64,000 bases of DNA from Augochlora pura. Its lineage: Eukaryota > Arthropoda > Insecta > Hymenoptera > Halictidae. Made by a program: the position numbers and the translations under genes. The stretch covers positions 806,001-870,000 of the forward strand of contig NC_135775.1 of the NCBI RefSeq assembly GCF_028453695.1, written 5' to 3'. The notes under the pieces were generated by a model. The model was not told the origin of the DNA, made no database searches, and saw only the letters and a program-made list of their open reading frames with translations. Of the stretch, positions 11,763 through 23,500 are shown one piece after another (position 1 is the first letter of the stretch; the number at the start of each line of letters is the position of its first letter).

Positions 11763-14700
11763 ATGGACGAGCTTGCGATTACTCGAGTGTCCATTAGGAA
11801 GCATGCCAGATTCGGTAACAAGTGTGACGCGCCATCGCCGCTGCCCTCGCCGTCCCCTGGGATCGGAACCTTGCCGGTCGAAATCATCCTGGAGATCCTC
11901 TCCTATCTCACCAACAACGATCTACACGCCGTCAAATGCGTTTCCGTATTTTTCATGCGGATCGCCAGCGACCCGTCACTATGGCGAATTTACGAGGTCG
12001 GTTCGTCTCACCTTTCTCACCCTTCTCACCAGACCGCGCGGATCTTTACGCATAATCAAACGCCTCCCATTACGTTTGAAATTTCACTTTTTATTCCAAA
12101 TGCTAAAAATCCGCAGCTTATTTATCACCTTGTCTCGCTCTCCTATTTTTAACCTGCTAATCAGGCATGACGAAATATTTCTGCATACCGAGAACTCGAC
12201 GCCAATGGGCATGACGACTTTTTTCGTTATGGAGATTTTTCAATGCGACATACGCGGAGCATTGCGTTTTACAGCGAGCCTATTTGGATTCGTTATTAAT
12301 AGTTATCTCAATTCATTTAAATTTTGTAAAGCTTAATTATAATAGAGAAGTCTCTACAAAATAAAACCGGTCAACTTGGCCATAGTAGGTTTAGCGGGGA
12401 ATACGTGACAACGCTTTAATGCATTATAGTAGACTATAAGTTGCTCGCGAGGGTTAAGACGTGGTGGCGTTCGAATGGAAAGGCTAATGGTGGCATTGTT
12501 TCGTCGGGCGGACCAGGTGACGGGCGACAAACAGCCGACGAAAAAAGTGCTGACGGAGCTGAGACGGATGCCGTGTCTGAGGAAGTTCAGCATAAGCATG
12601 CGGCCGGAGTGCGACGATATCCTGCGGCAGCTCTCGATGACGAACAGGAACCTGGAGGAGCTGAACGTCACTAATTGCACAGGTCCCCCCGTCCTCGTCT
12701 TCTCCTATCTTCTCCCCCTCTAATTAAATCTTCATCACCGGTCGAGTGGTATCGACGAAAATGCACGAAGACGACGTACAGGGTGTTCCGAAATTGATTA
12801 AAAAAAAAAAACGGGAAGTGTCCTCGGTTATTTCCGAGATCGTTTGAAAAATTATTTAAAATCAAACGACCTCAGGAATCTTTCAGTTTCATATTTTAAG
12901 TAACTTTTGGGACACCGTGTAGACGAATCAAGATGAAAAGAGAGAAACAGAGAGATGGCCCTTTGGCTCGGGTTCAAAAAACTCGACGGAATTCTTTTCA
13001 CCTCTTTCCTCTCTCTCTCTCTCTTCTCTTTCTCTAGGTCTGGTCGGATTCACAGTGTCCGTAGTCGCACAGAAACGGCAGAAATGATGAAAGAGAAAGA
13101 TACCGACGGAAAATAGAATAACAGAGCAACGAGAGGGGGGTTCGCGGGAGCGGAGTTTGGCTACGTGTCAAACGAGAAAAAGAGCGCAGCTGTAGTTAGC
13201 ATTCCCTAATGACGCGCCGGGGGGGGCTCGGGGCCTCGCTGCCTTTGCCGCGGATCGCGGATCGCGCGTCGCGCTTTTAGACTCTGTTCGACGACTGCGA
13301 TATACCGTCTAGGGAACAGGCACACCGACTCGTAAAGTGCTGGGCCATCGGACCATGCCACCGGAGACCATCCGGGAGTCGCGTTTCAGGGGTGGACGAG
13401 GGTTCGGTTGCTTTTAGACCGTTCTACTCGGCCGAGCACACTTTCGCCTAGATCCACCCTGTATAAATTTTAATACCAATAAACGTACGTTTAAAATGCG
13501 TAAAATAAAACAGGAATTCTCGTGTTCCATCAATAATGTGTTTAGCATTGAAAGTGGAAGGAACCTGGCACACGGCGCAGCGCAAAACTTCTCCGATTTT
13601 CGAAAGCGGCGAGCGACGTTCACGGATTCGCGAGGGAACTCGCGGCGGCGATCGGAAAATCAGAGGAACTTTCTGTGGACAGGGATGGTCTCGTCGGATT
13701 GTATGGAGATGTATGCAAACGCAGGCGGTGTTCTCGCGGCAGGACTTCGTTAGTCATTGCACAGACATGCAAATGCGACGGATGGTTTTCCTGCGTTCTC
13801 GGTGTTGCTCGCGAATTTGTCGGCGCTGTATCGATCAAGGGTCGCCGGTTAGTTTGACAAACCGTCCTACAATGGTCTGGCAGCGATCCATGGCCGAAAG
13901 TCGATCCAACAACGTCCCTGTTTTAAACGAATGTTTCCTCTAATGGGTCTGTATCAACGTTTATGGTACACCATAATATGTAAATAGTTATGCTTCCGAG
14001 TGTACAACATTGAACTTTGAAAGAGTGAAATAATTTTAACCATGGTTCGCTAGCTTGCCATAGCGCCGCGCGATTCGTCGCGGCACGGTTCTCTAGCAGG
14101 GCCCGACCCTCGATTTATTTGGCCGGAGGGAAACGAGGGCGAAGAATGTGTCGCGTGCATGACCGATGGCCTCCGATATCCCTCGCCTCCCTCGAAGAAT
14201 GCACCGTTCCGAATGCAGCCAGAGCCACCGAACGACCGGCGACCGGGGGCCAGAGTGCAGCTAATGCAGCACCGCGTCGAACGCCGCCGCCGCCGTTATC
14301 TCGATGTTAATTAGCCTGAACCCGTGGTAAATACGGTTGCCAGGTGAAACGGTGCATCGCGTTCCGTGAATCATACGCGGGGAACACGCTGCGAGAATCA
14401 ATACCGTACGAATTTTCGACCCTTCTGCGCGGGGGTGGTTCTCTAGTTGCCGAGAAGACCCGGCCTGGTATCGTCGCCTCGAACAATTACACCGACTCCT
14501 ATCGGGTCACCTGAAGCGATACCCCACCGGCGAACGTCGCGAAATTTTCTGGCGAATTTGTAGAACATTCGACAGAAATAAAATGTACATTTTTTAAATT
14601 ATTTTTTCAATTATACTCGAGGTGTTCTCGAGTGAGAAACGATTATAGAGAACCCTCGCACGAACGCTTGATCGACGTTAAAGATCTATATTAAATGTTA

Positions 14701-15200
14701 TATTTTAATAATAAGACAATCAATCAATATTTCGGCCACCGTACCGCCAACTTTTCTCAGGAACCGCTCGAATAACAGAACTTCGTTTCGCAGGCAAGAC
14801 GTCGAATCTGTTTCTGCGGTCGTACAACCTGATCTACGTACTGGAGAGGTGCCGTAACCTGCACACGATTCACATAATCGGCTGCCGGTTCCGCGGATTG
14901 AAATTCTACCGATTGTTGGGGGCCATAGGGCCGCGGCTCCGTTCCGCGTGCATGGCCGTCACGAGGCTGCAGTTCTGCGCGTTCATCAAGCACAATCAGC
15001 AGATCGGCGAGTCGGATCGCGAGAAGATCTGCACGATGTGCATCACCGCGAAGAAGTGGGCGCCGTTCTCCTACTTCGTGATGAAGGAAAAGGGCCGCGT
15101 ATGCACCGCACTGATCACCTATCTGGACACCGACGTTCTGCTGATCAACGTCGATCGGTCCACCTCCAAGCTCACCATCGCCGAGGAGGCGAACTCTTGA
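11763..15200 (+). CDS. F-box and leucine-rich-repeat protein, about 291 aa
   Basis: Three exons: 11763 to about 12000, about 12452-12682, and 14794-15200. The first encodes an N-terminal proline/serine stretch and then an F-box (residues about 36-78, LPVEIILEILSYLTNNDL through SDPSLWRIYE), the segment that binds Skp1 in SCF ubiquitin ligases. The second and third encode leucine-rich repeats (CLRKFSISM, NLEELNVTNC, NLHTIHIIGCRF) that would recruit substrates. The second junction is firm: exon 2 ends ACA-G and exon 3 begins GC after TTTCGCAG, giving glycine in phase. The first junction is less sure. GAG|GTCGGT (ending 11996) and GTCG|GTTCGT (ending 12000) both look like donors; the second fits the phase of the acceptor CTCGCGAG at 12451. 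No specific FBXL orthologue is recognised. Confidence 0.82.
12683..14793. other. Large second intron of the F-box gene
   Basis: The intron holds a short terminal-inverted-repeat element (12779-12919), a CT-rich stretch near 13010-13035, and GC-rich sequence without coding character. A sequence ending CCACCCTG before TA at about 13452-13460 resembles the terminal repeat of the same element family, with a possible partner CAGGGGTGGA near 13387. Confidence 0.6.
12779..12919. mobile_element. MITE with TA target duplication, 141 bp
   Basis: The left end, TA followed by CAGGGTGTTCCGAAA, and the right end, TTTTGGGACACCGTG followed by TA, are inverted copies of each other with a few mismatches. The inside is too short to encode anything and contains an A-tract and a small palindrome (TCGTTTGA and TCAAACGA arms). 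TA duplications point to the Tc1/mariner superfamily. Related ends occur at 50820-51160 and singly elsewhere in the window. Confidence 0.72.
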
Positions 15201-18200
15201 GGATCCCGAGGATCGACACAACGACGATCGCAGCCTGATCTTTCTCAAAATCATGTTGCTCCTATTTCAAACAAGTCCCAGTCTTCTTTGTCCGACGTGG
15301 AACGGTATTTTAACGATGGCGAAGTCGCGACGATTTTTTCACACGGAAATTGTAACAAATTTTTACGACGTTCTTCTGGTTTCTGTGAACGTTACTCCCG
15401 GGTCTGTGCGAAAAGATCGGCGCGCGATTTTGCCAACGGTCGAAAGACGTGTTCCTCGTAAGCTGAAAACGGAATTTTCGTCGGCATGTATGCGGTCTAT
15501 CAAATTTGATTAGAGTCTGCGTGATAGTGGAAGCTCGAGCTAGTCGAAATGTTCTATGTTTATGGGTGCGATCATGAAACCGAGTTAACGTCGAGCCTTC
15601 ATGTCCCGTAACATTTGATTCGCTCGGTTAACATTGAACTTACTGGCATTTTGTGTAAAACTGTTTCCGCCGAAAATCGGTCGAACGTTCCGACGTTCTT
15701 GTCCGTTAGAACGATCGTGTAAAAATACAATTCTAGGTTTTAGAAAACGATCGATTGTTTTGTAAAGCACAGGCTGGCGCTCGGGAGTGTTCGGATTTAC
15801 GGTCGACTAATTTTGTAGTTCCCCGAAGGATTTTCGAGGGCACGTTCTCTACACCCCGAGGGTGTACCTTTCTATTTCGCTTGTAGAAATATAAACGTGT
15901 ACACAGGTGTTTCTAAATGCGATTCAATTTCGTTCGAACGTTCTCGCGATCCGGGCTAAAAGCAATCTCGACGGTGATCTACACGGCTCGGCGATCGATC
16001 CGCACGAAAACGGGGGGCCGGCACGAGGAAGGGTTAAGGGTCGTTCTACGTTTCGACGGTTATGGCCTTTTTTTTTTTGGAAACCTTTGAATCTCCCTGC
16101 TGCGAGAACTTTCAATTCCCTCGCGTGGCGTTCGCGAGGCAACGACTTCTTTTCTTTATTTTCTTTCAGTTTGATTCATTTCCTTTCGACTATATTTAAT
16201 TCCTTTCTTTATTCATTCATTTATTGAAATAAATATTTCGGAACAAATGAATATTTACATTACAGGCCAAAGCGCAGCTTAATGCACAGAGGATGAAAAA
16301 AAATTAGAGGAATGTAGAACGTGCGCGGCGTGTGACATGCAAACGAGGTTACAAAGTCGTCCCCCGCATACTAAGCATCGTCGCTTTACAATTGTAGACA
16401 TCGCCGCTGAAACAATTCGATTCGATCGGAGGATTGCGTTGGCACAATTACAGATTCCGGTGACGGGATCGTGGAATCTGAGATCGCTAAAGTTAACTAA
16501 CTTAAATAACGCCGAGCAGTTATTTAGATTAAACATTGAACACGAAACCAGGAACTTATGTTAAATTCCTGTTTGAATTCAATTTAGGAAAAATACATAA
16601 AATTCATATTTAGATCTTTGGAAGTAACTAAAATAAGAAGAGAAGAGAAAAATTGCTGGAAGGTAGTCTGCGGTCTTGTTAACGTCAATGCTTTGTATTT
16701 CATAAAGAAATGAAAAACCGGAGAGGCGATGACTTAAACTACCCCTAATTATCCGCGTTATTGCTTGATTTTCAACAAAATCCTTGACCCGGAAGGACCG
16801 AAATTCTGCGATTCAACTGAGAACGAAACGAAAATCCGAGAACTCGCAAAGCTAGAAAAAAGCCCTACGTAAACGTTTGTTCGCAACAGAAGCTTTCGGA
16901 TCGTCGCGACTATCCAGCACGCGTCGTCCGGTGGGCACTCTGGACCGGCTAGGTGTTCCGCTAATAATTACACGACCGGTTTAACTCGGACCAATTACGG
17001 TGCAAACGTGCCGTGGAAATTGGAGCGCGGCCGGCGCGGCGAGAAGAGAGCCCTCCGGAGCGTAAAAGCTCGGATTATGTTTCTTCACGCGACAGTGAAA
17101 GCTCTCGCCGCGAACCAATCCCGGCTCTTGCGGGGGAAAGTAATAACGTTTTATCGATACAATCGAACCGTTTGCAACAAACGCTGCCGCTTTCTCGACC
17201 GAGAACGCTCCGCGCGCGATAATCCACGATCAACCGGTTGCGCTTAGGCACTTATCGCGAGCGAACCAGCGAACGTGGAATCGTGAAACCTTTTGCAATA
17301 TGTTCGCGCAGTATTCGGTATTCTAAGGAAAAATTGTCAAGGCATTCTGCGTTCGACGGAACTTGCGGTCGATTCGTAGCAAAACCACGGCTGTGAAAAA
17401 TTGAAAACGATTCCATAAACAAATCGATTCGCTGTCAGACTCTTCTTTTTTACTTCAAGATTCTTTGGAAACTCGGTCAGATCTTCCACGAAGTCACCAT
17501 CGTCAACAAGTCGATTAACGCTGACTAGAACGAAGATCGGCGGACGCAGATGTCCAACGAAGATTTCGACGCAACGCTGCATCATGCGGTTGCCGCGCGC
17601 GGGTCGCGTCGGAAGAAGTCGTTTGACCGCGCATCGCTAGATTCGGCCGCAATAAGTTGCGAAAAAGGTTGACCCGGTTTAGGTCGGGAAAAATGCGGGA
17701 AACGTCCGCGTCGAAATTCGCCAGCCGAGCGGACGTTTATTATCAACTGATCGGTTCGTTGTCCGGGGGTGGTTCTGGCTCGCTTCCGATCCGATTTTCC
17801 GCATCGATCCGCAAACGAGTTTAGGATCGGGTTCGCGTCGCGGCCGGCGAAAAAAGCACGCGGCGAGGTTCTCGTGCAGCTCTGATACCGGTCTATTCAA
17901 TTAAGTGAATTGTTAGCGGCGCAAGGAGGTCGATTAATGGGAGCCGTTACACTCCGTTTTCGACGGCCAATTAAAACGAAAGTTTCCACGGATGATGGCC
18001 GGGACACGCGATCTCTCTCCCGTCCACGCGGCGCCGATCGATTCCCATTGGTGGTCGACACCGACCGGCTCTAGGCGGTTAGGCTAGAGCCCAGGAGCAG
18101 GAGCATAGAGAGAAGTCCCGACTAGTTTCGGTGAAATGCCGGCGCGCCGGGTTCGTCGACCCCGCCGCACCGTTTCCGGTTTCCCATGATCATTTGCATA

Positions 18201-20242
18201 GGACGGCCTCGGTATAATAGTCACGGTTTATCGGCCGAGCATACGTCCCGCGATTTCCATACACCGCATAGATATTTCACGCGTAATTTTCGATGACGGT
18301 GCTTCCTCCCCCCGGCAACCGAGAACTCCCATCGACGGCACGTGCTAAAATTATCTCGAATTTGTCGACCTCTATACAATTACATTCGTTCGTACGCTAT
18401 ACTAGTGTGTCGTGTTAACGAAGCAAATTTCCTATTATTTTTTTATTATCTTTATTTATTTCCAAAAGCGCGCAGAGATCCAACGGAAGCTGTCGCGGAC
18501 ACGAACGGCGTTTCAGGAACAACGGAGACGAGACAATCGACGCGCGGGCACAAACGAAGATAATTGTTTCGAGGCCGATCGAGCATTATCGACATTTCAG
18601 ACGCGATTGAACAAAGCGTCCGGACGAATAAATAATAATGGAAAGCGAGCGTCGCGACGCGAATCGGAGCGGCGCGGAACGGGAGATATAGGCGAAGGTA
18701 ATCGACGAGTAGATTCGTCCTGACAAGAAAATGGGTCAAACGACTCTGATTCCGTCCGCGAATTTCAACATAGTGAACAGAGCCCACCCTTTATACACCC
18801 GGTACACGTGATTCTCGGCTACGTTCGATTACCGAACACCGAATTGGCTGGCAAAGGAGACTGCGGCGAGTCTTAGCCCGCAGTGTTTCCCTCTTATAGG
18901 GAGCGAGAACAAGAGACGTATCGATTGGCGTCTGCTTTTCGATTTCCAAGGTGCAGGCGACGCGATCCCGTCAACGACCGAACAGCACGCGTGTATTGCT
19001 CTGATTCGCGCCGGGAACAGTGTCGCATAGCATCACTTTCCACCCGTTTTCCCGGCCGGCCATCCTCGACTATTAAATCTCAAAATCCGTCAATAAATGA
19101 TGACTTTTAAAATCTCAAACTTCTTCGAATAGAAATTTGACATCTGATGCGAAATTTTTGAAATCGACTTTTGTCCGGTCTTTCGACTCGAACGGCCCAG
19201 TGCGCGACGTGGCGCGGCGCGACGCGACGTGGCTCGGCTTGGTGTGGCGTGGCTTGCGAGAAGTCGAAGGATCGATCGAGGCGTGACCCAAAAATCTACG
19301 CTCCGCGAAGGAAACGGGTAACGCGTGTTTAACCAGCGACGAGTAAGCGTAATTAGCGGCCGAGCGTCGCGCAATTAAACGTCGTCGCGGAGCGGAGGCG
19401 TTGCGTGAAAGTGGAGGGGCGGAGAGGGGGGGTGAGGCGAGCGGAAAATCGGAAAAGAAGGGCGCCGGGGAAAGTCCGCGTTTTCCCCCTCGGACTTGGA
19501 AAACTTGCGTCATTTCGCTGCGCCCGCGAGGTAAACACTTTCGAGCACACCGCCGGTCGTCGAGCCGAGCCGAGCCGAACCGCGCTGTTTTCTGGAGCGT
19601 GCAATATTCTTGGGAGATGTGTTAGCTGCGGCTCGGCTCGGCTCGACTCGCTCGAGGACCGTCTAACGAGGGAAGGTCGAGTTATCTGATTGCGTTTTAC
19701 GGAAACGTTTAACGGGCCACCCCCCGTGCGCAGCGTGTCGCGATTCATGCTAATTAGGTGGACAAAACTCGTAACCGGACCGCGGATGTTTCTGCAAAAT
19801 TTCTACCCCGTTACGGTGCGAAACACGCGCGAAATTAATGCGGAATATACTCAGAAATGTCAAATATATATGGAGAAGGATATGGGAACTGTATGCAAAT
19901 TGCTTTACTACCTGCACTGTTTACGAACACTTGCTACTTGCTACTACTGATACCCGCTGTACTTCCTACTGTTTGCCGAGGTTTGCGTTACAATGCTTTG
20001 CTACTGTTTTTTTTTTGTATATTCTGGTCTGTGGGATCCCTGCTTTTTTGTCCGATTCAATTAATTTAATGGTCTACAAACGCGACTTTAACACGCTATC
20101 GTGGGATTAATATTTTTCTAAAAATATACTTTTATAAATATTTTTAGATATTTGAAGAATATACTTTGAAAGCTTAAAAATTATTTTGCATAAAGATCCG
20201 CGGTCTAATCGCCAAAAAAATTAATTTGGAGAAACAGTTCCG
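15201..20242. other. Downstream region of the F-box gene and long spacer
   Basis: Directly after the stop codon lies a probable 3' UTR; AATAAA at 16228-16233 is a plausible but distant poly(A) signal. Beyond it is GC-rich spacer with many short arginine-rich open frames on both strands, which reflect composition. There is a small hairpin at 18068-18092 (GGCTCTAG and CTAGAGCC arms) and a long perfect hairpin at 19559-19647. No gene is supported here. Confidence 0.5.
19559..19647. repeat. Perfect 19-bp inverted repeat with 51-base loop
   Basis: GTCGAGCCGAGCCGAGCCG at 19559-19577 has its exact reverse complement at 19629-19647. The arms consist of the simple unit GAGCC. A transcript through the site would fold into a GC-rich hairpin. 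Confidence 0.85.
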
Positions 20243-20560
20243 TCAGCCATATACGGCAGTCGACTTATTAAGACGAAGCTGAATTGCTTGAGCAATGCCT
20301 CTGAGAAGAGAAGACCGTGGCAGCAGCCTATCAAAGGTCTGGCGAGGCAAGTGATGGCTGCCAAATGAAACAGCGAGATCATTAAAAATCCCTTGAGTTA
20401 TGCAACCCGGATCGATCATTCTGAAAGGGAAGCGGTCGATCAAGCGGGCGCAATCACGCCGAAAACACTCAAGCAAATGGATTACCAGTAGCCTAAGCGC
20501 CGGAGGCCACAGGTGCTCCTTGATAGCAATATCAATCAAACTGGCAATCGTCTGGGCGCG
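20243..20560 (-). other. Orphan coding-like frame, possible terminal exon
   Basis: A minus-strand frame of 105 codons is open from just after TAG (20563-20561) to a TGA at 20243. Its composition is that of a globular protein, with alternating hydrophobic and charged residues (LWPPALRLLVIHLLECFRRD, then a segment beginning MIDPGCITQGIFNDLAV). Codon usage is balanced, with no simple repeats, and the flanks are strongly AT-rich. The TAG preceded by TTGTTTTAA could be a splice acceptor, making this a last exon ending STAVYG; no matching upstream exon was found. An internal ATG lies at 20539 if it is intronless. I do not recognise the family. It may be an exon of a host gene, a transferred gene fragment or a transposon piece. 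Confidence 0.4.
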
Positions 20561-23500
20561 CTATTAAAACAACGTTACAAACCGTAGAGATCTTGCTAAT
20601 ATAATATAATAATATAATAACATAAAATATAATATAATAGTAACGTAATATCTAATTCTTTTACCTTCTCTTTCATTCTTCGTATTTTTCTCTTCCCCCA
20701 ATTTCCTCCCCTTTACTTCTAATTTACTTTTCTTCATTATTCCGGCTGTTAATCTTATTTTCATCGTACTTTCGTCTTCATTGATTACACATACACGCAC
20801 CACATTTACACATAGGCACACTATATATAATATTTATTAATTCGAAGTCCGTTGAACGCTGTTGAATCGTAACCAACTTCAGACAAGAAAATATGAATGA
20901 CAATACAGGTGGCTAGAAAAGGTTATGTTAAGCCACAGCCAGTACAATAGATTTTTGAAATAGTCAATAGACTATAAATAATTTCATCTTTCCATATAAT
21001 ACAGAATTTGGCAAATAAACTGTTCTTAAAATATTACATATTGAAATAGCATTTCAAATATATCTAAACGCAATTATTATTCTATCACGTGAGAACGTTT
21101 CAAAGATCAACTTTTCCCAAGCCCTGTAAAAAGCTACGAGGCTAGACCAAAGTCCCCAAGTCGCCAAAGTTCTAACCTAAACATCTAATCTAAAGTCCTC
21201 GGCCCTTGGCTCGCAACAGATGCACACATGGTTAAAACGCACGTCGTCCAAACGCACACCGTGAAATTGCGCGATCACTCGAATTACCCGAATCATCGAT
21301 CTTCCCCCCATATAAATAGACTCGAAGTAAAAACTCGTCGGATTTCCCGGCGAAACCGGGGAAAACGATCGAACGTTCGTTCCGGAAGGATGAAGACATT
21401 ACGAAGCAGTCAGCCCCTAATGAGCTAACAACGACGGTTCGGTTCGTGCCCGTCGATGGAAATTTCACCGTTTTACATTTCAATCGACGAATTACCAGCG
21501 GATCCAACAACGCGACGCAACGACGCCGGGATTCGTCTTCGAATTATGCAGATTTCTTGGCGATCGCGATCGCAGCGCCGCGCCGCGCGCCGTTTAATTC
21601 CTTTTTCTACCGGCGCGGCGCGATCTGTTCGGCGACATATTCAGGCTTAATTAAATAAGGTACGCTTATAATTTAATCAAGTAGTCGACGTGAAATTATC
21701 AGACTAATAAATAAATTATTCCTGCTGTTACGTGTTCCCTCTAAGAAAATTGATGCCTACGGTGCCAACAGGTAGCTATTAAAAGATCTCTCTCGCGAAT
21801 CGCGTACTCGAAGGAAATAGAACAAAGAAAGAAATCGCTGGTTCAATCTGCCAGATCCGGAATAGGTGCACACCGTTAATTTTCGTTCGGGCCTCGGGAT
21901 ACGAACGTGCTATAGCATCGCGATGAAAGGCTGGCTATCAGGCAGTTTATCGATGGGAATCGGCGATAAGGTAATCGGTGGGATCGCGATGACACGACGG
22001 CTCCTACCTTGACTCGGTTTCAGCGGTCCTCTCGCTTCGAACGGGTTCACGAAACTATCGATCACGGCCGCGGGACGACGCGGGCCGGTATATCGGGCCT
22101 CCGAGGCGCCGAGCTTTCGAGCTTCCACGCTCGGTATCTATGCAAATGCGGCACGGCGGGATCCTGACCGCGGTCGCGACGATCACGGCACCCGCGTAGA
22201 TATAGACGTCGAATCCTCCCACTCGTTCAGACCGCCAACAGGTATTTCCGATAGCTCCTTCGTCGAATAACAAAGCACCTCGGCCGAACGCGTGTAAACG
22301 GCCTTTGCCGGATAGGAATTGTCCTCCTCCCTCCCCGTTCCCCGCCCCTTCCCCGTCTTCCTCCGCCCGCTATCGGTTGCCGACAGCTACACCGGCCACC
22401 GGGCCCGGAAGTGGACAACGGTAACCGTTTCGTTGCATCATCGGACGTGGATTCGTCGAACGATGCTTCTCACGGTGGACAATTAACTGTTCACCGTGAC
22501 CGTCTCATTTCCGATATTTCCGCGGGACACTCCTGCTCATGATAGGTGTGTAGGCCCAACAGGAGTGTTCCTCTATGGAGCGGACTCGATTAGGCCACCC
22601 GCAATGACCGATTACGCTAACACTGTCGAAAAGTATGTAATCGGACACCTTTTGAAACGCGGTAACTTCTTTTATAGCTGGATCTAACGACTCGAATTTC
22701 TTTACAAACGCCAGAGGGATTGGTTTACTGCACTAAAATACCCTTTACCGTTATATGGAATTTTAACTATGTTTAATAATGGTTTTAAGATTTAACGTGT
22801 TTTTCGCCAGCTGTTCATTGTTGATCGCCGAGACAAAAGCCGGCGAATCGAAGAGACCCGCGTATCGTAAACTGATTTATACATACCGTCAGCCTTGAGA
22901 TTCTCCCTCGGGAACAAGCTCGATAACCACAATGGAAGTAGACCATAACGTTTAAGAGAACCTAACCGGCAATATGCAATTTTTACAAGCCCGTCGATAC
23001 TGGGACAGTGTGCGCGGGACAAGGCCGCCGAATATTGCCGGTTCTATGCCAACGGGGATCGATTCAATTAAATAATATCAACGTTCTATTACGGAGCAAT
23101 TACGCGCGGTTCGAGGATAATTACCTTGAAGTCTCGATGCGGATCCGATGAGGCGCGCATCGACTTCGCAGGATCTCGCAGGACTCGCAGGACTCGCAGG
23201 ACTCGCGCGATATCTCACAAGGGGGGGATCAAACGGAAGGAAAACTAATCGAGTTGGGCGCGGTGAAACTAATCAGCGGCGCGGCGAAATCAGAGTGCTA
23301 CTCGACTCGCGCTGCGATCAGAATAGGCGAGAGATCATCGAGGTGCTCGGTTGGTTGCTCGGTACCCTCGGTTACTCCGTTCCATTATTGAAATTCTGTT
23401 TACATCAGCTAGGTGGAACGCGTTACGCCACTTCGCGCGCTCTTGCATGCCGTGATCAAGAGAAATCATGTTTTCCTATGGCTCACACACACGGCATTAG

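Noticed and set aside
11668..12336. 222-codon frame overlapping the F-box exon
   Set aside because: It reads the F-box exon out of frame and runs through the intron; the overlapping frame has a clear F-box and a donor site.
18477..18560. RKLSRTRTAFQ, resembling the N-terminal arm of a homeodomain
   Set aside because: The match is about ten residues, the frame continues into non-homeodomain sequence, there is no donor site at the break and no recognition-helix (WFQNRR) exon nearby.
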